A DNA stretch of 64,000 bases from the NCBI GenBank assembly GCA_020466095.1, contig CM035807.1, positions 16,850,985 through 16,914,984 on the forward strand, in the 5' to 3' direction. The position numbers and the translations under genes were made by a program. Under the pieces are notes generated by a model. The model did no database searches. It saw nothing but the letters and a program-made list of their open reading frames with translations, and had not been told where the DNA came from. The stretch is from Chlorops oryzae (lineage: Eukaryota; Arthropoda; Insecta; Diptera; Chloropidae). Shown one piece after another: positions 56,327 to 64,000 of the stretch (positions are counted from its first letter, which is position 1; each line of letters begins with the position of its first letter).

Positions 56327-56624
56327 CAGTGTACTTTCCCTTAACCCTCGTTCGTCCTTTAGAATCAAAATTGACTCTATTCAAATTTTCAATCGATTTA
56401 TGTATATGTTTGGCTCCGAACTATCCAAGATTTCTTTACTTGGTTTTTTTCTCTCCTAAAAATCTAGATTTTGGTTTCACTTGGAATTTTTCACTAGAAC
56501 TTCAGTAGTTCAGCAGTTCAAATTCGATAGAAAATTTGAGGGACGAATGAGAGTTAAGCGGACACCTATCGGCCCAGAAAATATGTCCGCTTAAGAGCAG
56601 TGTCCGTAAGGAGAGAGTGCACTG
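56327..56624. mobile_element. pogo-like MITE interrupted by a piggyBac-like MITE
   Basis: The left end CAGTGTACTTTCCC is preceded by TA, and the right part GCGGACACCTATCGGC...GTGTCCGTAAGGAGAGAGTG ends CACTG. Together these equal the 144-bp MITE at 12832. The two halves are split at a TTAA by a 209-bp insert. The TA after the right end has become CA. Confidence 0.8.
56345..56553. mobile_element. piggyBac-like MITE (209 bp), nested
   Basis: TTAA (56341-56344) precedes CCCTCGTTCGTCC, and the right end reads GGACGAATGAGAG before TTAA (56554-56557). The inverted ends agree at 11 of 13 positions. TTAA duplications with CYCT ends are the mark of piggyBac-type elements. Confidence 0.8.
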
Positions 56625-56626
56625 CA

Positions 56627-58329
56627 CAATTACATCTATAACTTGAAGCTAAGGTACTAACCTTCACGAGTGATTATCGACCTTCAACCCTTTCAATAGG
56701 GTTGGCTCCACAACGAATCCTTCATTTCAAAGGGAATAGGTTAAACAAATATGAAAACGACGTTTAACAATTTTGCTGTCGAAAATCTTCGAATCGTTAC
56801 AACCGAGTTTTATGAATTTTTGTAAGTTTGGTAAGTCTGAGAATAGATCGCAGCCGAAAATTTTTAACGTACTCAGAACAGACAGAAATCAGGAATATAT
56901 ATATATAATATATAATAATATTGTAAACTTTTTCTTTACCTTGGAAATATGCCGTCAACCAAATAAATATTCCTTTTGGAGATAAGAGTTTGTCCCACTG
57001 TACAAAATTTTAATATTGGTATAAATGATGTTTCCCAACTATAACGTTTTAGTGTAGAACAATTATAATTTCTCCCTAAATCTATATGAAATTACGAATT
57101 ACAGTTAACATGCTCGTTGTTAAAATTAATTTCCTATATTATGCGTTCTATTTCTAAAATTACTTTTAAATCTTATTTTATAAGGAAAATTACTTAAATT
57201 ATACTTTGCGAGCTTAATTTGATTTTAATAAAATTTTTGGTTAAAAAATTTAAAAACGCCCCCATGCCTTAGAGACTTGACTTTATTAAAATTATCGACT
57301 TTTTAGGCATATAACCAAATTTACCTTAAATTCAAGATCAAGTCTTTATATTTAAAGGCATATTAAGCAAAATTGACTTGATTATTAAATACAGTTTAGC
57401 AAATTTTTGACTTAAAGTATTTGATTAGATCTGAAAAAGTCACAACAAAAAATATGCCCGTAAACCAATATTTCCCAATTTAAAGCGTAATGTTTTTGAC
57501 TAAGTGCACCAAAAGCTGACGCTGCTCGTTGCTCTTTAACTGAAACGTTCAGCAAACTTCAATAGCCAATTTTTGTGTTTATTAGTTTATTTTAGACAAG
57601 CAGTAAATGTTTTAATTCAAATATTTAAAATTAGAAAGGGTCTCAGTAGACGCTTCGGAGCATGAAAAAGTTAATAAAATGCAAATTTTGCAAAATTTTT
57701 TTTTACTTGATACTAGTTACACGGAAATGTTTTGCATGAGACGCCTAATTTTTTTTTTTAAAATTTAGGTAATGTTCCATTTTGTAACAGTAAAAAAATC
57801 ACGTTAGCTAAATGAGAATTTGAAGGTCAATAAATATTAGCACACGAACTGTCTTGACTAAAATTCACTTGAAAGCGAAATGTTGGGATTAATTTTAAAT
57901 CCAAAACAGTTTTTGGGAAATTAAATGATTAAAATTTACAGATTCAATTACTAGACTTTTTAATACAATAAAAAAGTAAAACAAAATCTCCTCTTTTATT
58001 CATATTTTTTTTCTAAAATATGAAAATGATATTGCCCTTTTTAATTAAGCTTAATTTAATATGCCCCTCCATTGTTCAATTGTCGGGTGTTCATTGTCCT
58101 TCTGTTCATTTACCGTCTGTCGCGTGTCTTGTCTGTTGTCTGCTGTCTGTCTGTAGTCTGTCTTAAGAAATACATTTTAATTTTCCAAGTAAAAATTTTG
58201 AGATTTTTTATTTAATTCAAACAAATATATGCCCAGTTTGTTGACCGGGACCAAAACTCGATTTAGTTAAATCTCGGCGTAAAATACAACAAAAAAATAG
58301 GATTTTTTAATTAAATCGTTAGTTAAAAG
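56627..58329. other. Very AT-rich unannotated DNA
   Basis: A (TA)n tract lies at 56898-56930 and TGTCTG/GTCTGTTG words at 58108-58162. No gene recognised. Confidence 0.5.
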
Positions 58330-58569
58330 GAGCTTAGGAACAAAAGGTGACATTTACGTGTTTGGAATTTTTGGGTTTTTCATTTTTATACGACTCAAAA
58401 GGTTGACTTTTATCATCATCCGGTAAGATTAGTTTAAAAAGTTACTTGCTTCGAAGAAAAATGAGCTTGAAAAGCTGCTTCTGGGGCAAAAAGTTACTTT
58501 TTAATATTTAATTTCTCAATTTACTCAAAAAAATAAAAAGTGTAAATGTCACCTTTCGTTCCTAAACTC
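58330..58569. mobile_element. Unclassified inverted-repeat element (240 bp)
   Basis: The left end GAGCTTAGGAACAAAAGGTG and the reverse complement of the right end GAGTTTAGGAACGAAAGGTG continue through ACATTTAC, giving a 28-bp TIR with two mismatches. No target duplication could be read, so the class is open. Confidence 0.7.
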
Positions 58570-60681
58570 TTCAAATATAAAAATAAAACACAAAAGTTCC
58601 CTTGATTCACATGCAAGACAACAACCACGTCATGAAAAACTCCTTCATGACGTCACGCCATATCTCTTTCTATTTGCGCTAAATGTACATTGCACGCACG
58701 TGATTGTGAAATGTCGAGCAAGTATTACTTGATGTCGAGTATTTTGGCGGAATATTTACTTTCAAGGCGATTTAAAGGCAAAACGCCGAATTAGGTCGAA
58801 ATGTCTCTAGAATGCCTCAATAAGTTGGAATACCTTATGGAATTTGACCTATTTGGTTAAGAAAACAAGGATATTCGACTTTGTGGTCCATGTTTACGTT
58901 CTGCCATCTTGTTTCGTATTTCAGTTTGCAAATTCTTCTTCTCAATCAGTTTCAGTATGAAAAAAAATTTTTTTTAAATAAAATTTTCTTTTATTTTTCA
59001 TAATTGAAATGGCCCGTGAAAAATTCAGAATTGCAAGAAATACTTTCACCATAAATCTTAGCTGGCATATATAATTTGGTTTTGTGAGTCGAAAACATTT
59101 TTCCATAAAACCCATATTTTATTTATTCTTTTTTTCAAATAACATAAGTAGTTGCTAGAATTTTCATTCTTTCATTCATTGCATTATGTGTAAATACATA
59201 TTAATAAGTAAGAAATTATTATACCTATATCTTTCTCTTTTTCTCTACTTGAATTCATTTAATTCATAAGCCCAGTTTAGGTGAAAATTTCGTAATTTCG
59301 ACGTCCTTTTGACTTCTTTTATACTTATTTTTGGTCGAACTGCATTCTTAACTCCCTAACTTTAACAACTAAATGTCTTATTATGCCCTATTATTACTGC
59401 CAATCGACTTCCATTCTATTCCCCACTTTCGACGAATCAACGTCGAATGGACGTAATTTTGCTTTATTTAGGTCAGGTCAAACAAATAGTGTGCCCTTAA
59501 ACGCAGTCGAATCGACTTATTTTCGACATATTTTGTTAGTTGGGTATTTATAGGAATATATGGGAAAACTCATTATTTAATAATGATTATTATGTATAAA
59601 ACAAAGCAGATAGCGAGCTAGGGATATGTGATATTCATACATTGTTTAGTCCTTACGCTCCACACCCGATCACCTAGTAGATCTACAAAAAAAAAATTAG
59701 CAGATAGACCTATCATTTACTATCATATCTCAAAGAGACACATTTTAGAAAAGGTACATTTTCTTTATAATAAGAAAACAACGATCTTATTCTTCTCTCA
59801 CTTGATCGATTTAAATTACTTATTTAGACAAAAATCTTTTATGACATAGATTTTGCACATTACCATCCTGACAGGCACAACCTAAGCACAAAAGATGATC
59901 CCGAAAAAACAAAAAGGATAAAAGTGTATTTGCATTCAAGACTTCAAGTTTATTGCAAATATCTATCGACACAGCTCGTTCGTTGCTCCTTTAACCGAAA
60001 CACGTTCAACAAACACATGCAACAGACGACAATAGACGACGACGACGACAGTCTCGAACATTCTCGCGACATTTCTAACAAGTATAATAAGTAGAAGTGG
60101 CTGGAATCGAAGTAGGAGCTGCTTGTAAGGAGCAAGAAAACAACTGGCCTTACGGAATAGAATGGCAAATAACGTATATTTCACAGTGCGAGGTTCTAGC
60201 TGGAAGCGCGACCGATTCTATATACGATCATAGAACGCAAATATTGTTCAACAAGAATTTGATATGGTTGTTCACATGTTCGGAAAGCTCTACAGCGATA
60301 ACATCGCGTGCAACTGCAAAAGGAGCAATGTGCAATAAGCTCGGAGAAGTGTGATTCCGAGCAAATATATGACAAGAGCACGCAATGCTCTTAAGCATGT
60401 TAAATACACAAGCGTAACTCGGTTGGGATTTGATTATAGGCAAATACTTGCCATGTCACAATTTGTTGCGTTCATTTCTATAATTACATACACTCATACA
60501 ACATATTTATGTATGTACATGTACCATCAGATAAATCGATGGTATGAAATACATAAATTATTAATATTCTCATATCATCACTATTAGGTGTAGGTATAAT
60601 TGTGACAAGCTTGGGTGAAAAAAAAAAATTAAAGCTGTCAAATTTTTGGAAATTTCGGGATGTTAAGAGATTTTAAGACTA
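58570..60681. other. Unannotated DNA
   Basis: TCGAC-containing words recur between 58725 and 59530. A CGA-type tract lies at 60017-60045. The 85-codon plus frame 60097-60354 and its minus-strand partners overlap and have no recognisable domain; short hairpins such as GCTCGGA/TTCCGAGC (60338-60362) occur there. No gene called. Confidence 0.45.
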
Positions 60682-61014
60682 CTTAAAGAGCTTTATAAGA
60701 AACAATATTCTAGAGCCAGTGCCGGTTATATTGCTTAAAATTAAAGAAACACCTTTCCGAGCATTTCTCATTGGCACAAAGTTAACGTAGAGATCTTTTT
60801 GTAAGCGAAATTGAATACAAATATTCGCAATTTCAATAGCATCTAATGCTTTCATTCTTATACGAAGCACCTCGAACCCATCAGGAATCTCTTCTATAAA
60901 CTTCTCATGTAGGACTGGTTTTAAAGCGGACGAAAGACTATGAATAAGTTGATATATTTGTGGGATTTCACCATATGATCCATGGATTATTTTAAGGCGG
61001 CCGCTCTGGCCGCT
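60682..61014 (-). pseudogene. Unassigned open coding-like fragment
   Basis: From a TAG at 61015-61017 the minus strand is open for about 111 codons to TAG at 60679-60681. The peptide is balanced and non-repetitive: IIHGSYGEIPQIYQLIHS, then LHEKFIEEIPDGFEVLRIRM, IANICIQFRLQKDLYVNFVP and MRNARKGVSLILSNITG. No initiating ATG in good context and no clear splice sites were found. It is the most protein-like uninterrupted frame I found. I read it as an exon or relic of a gene or transposon protein and do not recognise the family. Confidence 0.35.
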
Positions 61015-61072
61015 CTAGCCACTCTTAATGTAAAATTGGCCACTCTAAATCACAGAATTGGACGCTCTTAAA
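61000..61072 (+). repeat. Short interspersed repeats GGCC(G/A)CTCT
   Basis: GGCCGCTCT, GGCCGCTCT, AGCCACTCT, GGCCACTCT and GGACGCTCT occur in five successive steps with AT-rich spacers of 1 to 13 bp. They overlap the upstream edge of the minus-strand open fragment. Confidence 0.7.
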
Positions 61073-61074
61073 AT

Positions 61075-62303
61075 ATAATTTCGTAATGAAAACTCGTCGG
61101 AAATATGACAAAAATTCTCTCTCTCTTTCTTACGGCAGCGTGAAGCGGTCAATAGCGATAAAAGTGGTACAAACGATTACTTTACAATCAGCGATTATTA
61201 ATCATCACTTCGCTTGTGTTAACGATAGTATGTGTGAAAGCCGACTTAGCCCTAGGAATGCCAGTTGCGCAAATGCATCGATTTGTATCGATATTTTCGA
61301 TGCATCATTCCTTTTTCAACAAACCAAAAATGTTCCTTATTTTTATTAAAATAAAATACCGTTTAAGTATGTACAAAATTTATGAAAAAAAAATGCACAT
61401 TAAAACCTATATTAAAAAAGGTCCGCTCTTAATTTTTCTTAAAATAATCTATGATATGATCAATTAGGTAGGGCATTCGAAAATCGCCATAGCATATTTT
61501 AAGGACTACCTACATACAGTATAGTCTGGATGACATGAGCCACAATTGGATTGAACATCTCGGTGGTGCGAACACAAAAGCTTTTCATTAAGTACTTTTT
61601 TGTTTGAATAGTCCAGAACCTTTAAGACTTGAACCAAATTTTAATACCTCAAGAAAACAGACGTCCATGTTCCAGGAATGGCTTAAATCAAACCTTCATA
61701 AAAACAAATATTAACTATTGGAGAAACATTATTTAAATCGATTTGCTTAAATAACAATTACCCACAGCACTAATTCTTGCTACAAAATGAGGTGTCTGCA
61801 ACACACCTACTCTTCAACTAGTGCCCATGACTGATGGGGAGAAAGCAGGCATTTACACATTCTTCTCTGCACAAAAAAAAGTGTTTCCACGGAAGCACAA
61901 ATACGTAACATTTTTCAAGCATTTCCGTCACAAAATTGAACGACTCTTTTACTTTTCTCACTTTAGGCACTGCACAGATTGAAGTAAAAAAAATAAATGT
62001 GTTTATAAAATAAGGGAAAAATACAACCTCATCGCCTCCCCGCACACACACACTGACAAACGGACTACAAAAAAATCAAACTGTTTAACTGTGAAACGCA
62101 AATACGAATGCGAACGCCTTTTGAGCAAATATTAATTACATTTAAAAATGTTTGCACAAAATTTATTAAAACACAAACATCGCAGGCAACAACAACAACA
62201 ACAACAACCACAACAACAATAATAATGAAAAGTTGAAGTAAATGAATCAAATTGAAATGTGTTCGCCCCTCTCGGAGGCTCTCATATGCCAACCGAAACT
62301 CAC
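61075..62303. other. Unannotated DNA
   Basis: Holds a (CAA)n tract at 62190-62221. No gene recognised. If the short exon at 62338 is real, the right part is the start of its intron. Confidence 0.5.
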
Positions 62304-62338
62304 CGCAAAGGAACGCGCCTATTTTTTCCGCTATGCAT
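62304..62338 (-). CDS. Candidate very short first coding exon
   Basis: On the minus strand ATG at 62338 (context TCGAAAATGC) opens MHSGKNRRVPL plus two bases and runs into a consensus donor, TTTGCG/GTGAGTTT. The preceding minus-strand DNA is AT-rich and leader-like. Only 35 nt are involved, so chance is a serious alternative and no second exon was found. Confidence 0.2.
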
Positions 62339-63098
62339 TTTCGACGTCAAGAATTCAAATTGGACTTTCAATTGAGGTGAAATAAAATCAACAAGAAATT
62401 TCATTATCCCTATGCCCCATCAAGTTATTTTCCATCATCCAATGGAGCACACATACACACACAGAGAATATGATCGTCCGTCGACCATTTTCCTTTTACA
62501 CTTCTCCATTCCAGACTGTGCACGACGACATTGAATAAGTACCTGAAAAAGGGAATTTTTATTTACCATATGTGCATCAATGAGTGCGACTATTGAGCGT
62601 GTGGGAGCGTTGCATGTACGTACGTGTGTGTGTGTGTGTGTAGATATGACGTTTGAAAAAAGTGTTTGTGTGGCAATGGCGTCAATGACGGGGAGAAAAT
62701 AAGAAATGGAAACGACTAAAATGGAGACGAAAATGATTCTTCTTGATTTTATTCAAATTCAATTTCCTTGGGCGCCAATCATATTCCCCATCCAACCTTT
62801 CTCTCTGTCTCTCTTTCTTTCCTTCTGACATTTTCATTTTCACACAAAGGTGCATTATTTGCTTGTGGCTTAAGTGTTTTCATAGAAAAATGGATTGCAA
62901 TACTCGTTATTTGATTTGACAACGATGCTTGTTTCTATAAAGAAAATTTTTTACCTTCAATTCGGTATGGAAGGAATGCGAAAAGAAATTCTTTAAGTAA
63001 ATTTTCTTGTTTCGAAAAATTCAAAACAATTTAGAAAGGAATTTAAAATTTATTAAAAATGTTCAGGCAGTCAGTTTTAAGTCGTTAAACAGATATTA
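62339..63098. other. Unannotated spacer with (GT)n
   Basis: A (GT)n run lies at 62623-62641 and CTCTCT/CTTTC tracts near 62803-62823. No gene recognised. Confidence 0.5.
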
Positions 63099-63194
63099 GG
63101 TCTGTTCCCGTACTGCCCAAAACCGACCAAGTTTTACAAAACTGTATGAAAATTGAGCAAAATTGGGCAGTTTCGTGCAATACGGGAACAGATC
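63099..63194. mobile_element. Palindromic 96-bp MITE
   Basis: GGTCTGTTCCCGTA at the left and TACGGGAACAGATC at the right are inverted repeats, and CTGCCCAA/TTGGGCAG pair further in. The GGTCTGTTC end and flanks TTA/TAT fit PIF/Harbinger-type MITEs, which target 3-bp TWA sites. The flank match is imperfect. Confidence 0.65.
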
Positions 63195-63199
63195 TATTG

Positions 63200-63610
63200 T
63201 GATGGTATTGTCATCGATGACATTTGTGAATAAAAGTAAAATTCTTTACAGTGTCAAATGTGGTACGCTGGGAAAAATATCGTTTGAATTTCAATTTTTG
63301 AAATCATTCAAAAATCATGCATGACATTGTCACTCATGTGTCACCGATGAGTGATATACTTATTTGAGTAAGAAAATATGTTTAACAGCATGTGCTACGA
63401 TAGGGAAAAAGAATATGTCAAATTTTAAAATCTGTAAAAATTCATGCATGACTCTGTCATTTATGTGTCATCGATGAGCGATATATATATTTTAAGTAAG
63501 AAACTATGCTTAACAATTAAAGCTACAATAAGAAAAAAGTTGTTAATTTAAAAATCTTGAAACAGGCATGCATGACACTGTCATCTGAATGTAATCGATG
63601 ATATAATAAC
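63200..63610. repeat. About 125-bp repeats with the CATGCATGA/CATCGATGA core, inverted
   Basis: CATGCATGAC recurs at 63316, 63443 and 63567 (spacing 127 and 124), each followed by (A/T)GTGTCA(T/C)CGATGAG(T/C)G-type sequence and TAAGTAAGAAA. The reverse complement of each core equals the unit of the 49.6-kb array. A single CATCGATGACAT also lies at 63213. Confidence 0.85.
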
Positions 63611-63612
63611 CA

Positions 63613-63948
63613 CCCAGCCGGAAATGTCCCGATGAAACAATCAATGATTTCAGCATGACATAGAGCCGCGACTCCTCCTGATTATACACCAACTTTCTCA
63701 TGAAATTAACACACAAGCGGCATTGGCTGTCATAAGAGCGTATGTCACGAGCTGGTCATCGAAAGTAGGGTAGATCTTCTCCGTCGTATCGATACCTCTA
63801 TCGATGACAGTGCCATTGGATTTGCGATGAATAACATTTCCTTTCGATGACAATGCCATTGCAATTGAGAAGTACTCAAATTTTCCCCTTGATATCCTTG
63901 GTGAAAAAATTAATGAATTGGTCCTTTATGAGAAAATTTCCGGCTGGG
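63613..63948. mobile_element. CCCAGC-ended element (336 bp)
   Basis: The ends CCCAGCCGGAAATGTCC and, reverse-complemented, CCCAGCCGGAAATTTTC are inverted repeats. CA lies on both sides (63611-63612; 63949-63950). The interior has TATCGATGACAGTGCCATTG and TTCGATGACAATGCCATTG direct repeats but no tRNA-like sequence. It sits at the very end of a copy of the CAAG-ended hAT MITE. Confidence 0.65.
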
Positions 63949-64000
63949 CAAGAATGATAGAATATAAGATTACGACATGCGCAGATTTTACTTTTATTCG
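63949..64000 (+). mobile_element. Left end of a second CAAG-ended hAT MITE (cut by window edge)
   Basis: CAAGAATGATAGAATATAAG, then ATTACGACATGCGCAGATTT matches 48279-48330 with few changes. It runs off the right edge. Confidence 0.8.

Overview
This is an AT-rich eukaryotic window and almost certainly comes from a true fly (Diptera). Four segments have the layout known from dipteran mini-me elements: a short TA run, a conserved core of about 33 bp, then a (GTCY)n microsatellite. There are tRNA-derived SINEs, many short inverted-repeat DNA transposons, CAA/CAG-type triplet tracts and short introns. Nothing points to a bacterium, virus or organelle: I see no operons, no ribosome-binding sites and no long open frames. 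The longest frames (140-162 codons) lie in low-complexity or repeat DNA. The species cannot be named from this sequence.

The window reads as intergenic or long-intron DNA of a transposon-rich genome. Host-gene signals are few. The best is a candidate first coding exon on the minus strand (44079 to 43931) with a good start context and a GTAAGT donor. There is a candidate TATA promoter with a non-coding first exon on the plus strand (about 11955-12350, ending at a GTGAGT donor). Weaker candidates are a 49-nt exon (55944-55992), a very short first exon (62338 to 62304), a decayed two-exon relic at the left edge (542-807) and an unassigned open fragment (61014 to 60682). None could be assigned to a named gene.

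Layout: 0-3.3 kb, a duplicated relic flanking an inverted-repeat element with a tRNA-like core. 4.5-10 kb, a mini-me element, a SINE, a tRNA-like sequence, and a pogo-like element carrying a nested hAT-like one. 11-12.4 kb, the promoter/first-exon candidate. 12.8-15.1 kb, pogo-like MITEs and a CCCAGC-ended element with a tRNA-like insert. 17.0-24.9 kb, an imperfect tandem duplication of 3.7-4.1 kb units holding a hAT MITE and a mini-me element. 26.4-30 kb, two opposed copies of a hAT-like MITE, one with a 16-bp minisatellite, plus two SINEs. 34.7-37.9 kb, nested MITEs, a full mini-me element with a 127-bp tandem array, and a TA-flanked MITE. 39.8-41.7 kb, two piggyBac-like MITEs head to head and a SINE. 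43.9-44.3 kb, the coding-exon candidate. 46.7-51.7 kb, CCCAGC-ended elements, a hAT MITE with a perfect 8-bp target duplication, and a 112-bp array. 56.3-58.6 kb, a piggyBac-like MITE inside a pogo-like MITE and an unclassified MITE. 63.1-64 kb, a palindromic MITE, a second array of the same repeat core, another CCCAGC-ended element, and a truncated copy of the 48-kb hAT MITE.

The most unusual theme is a set of elements ending in CCC(A/G)GC(C/G)GG. Four have both ends visible and all four are flanked by a matching 2-bp repeat. Two of about 575 bp carry a tRNA-like sequence at the same relative position. Others carry or amplify a shared core built around CATCGATGACAT and TCATGCATGA. No element in the window has a visible transposase gene, so all would depend on enzymes encoded elsewhere.
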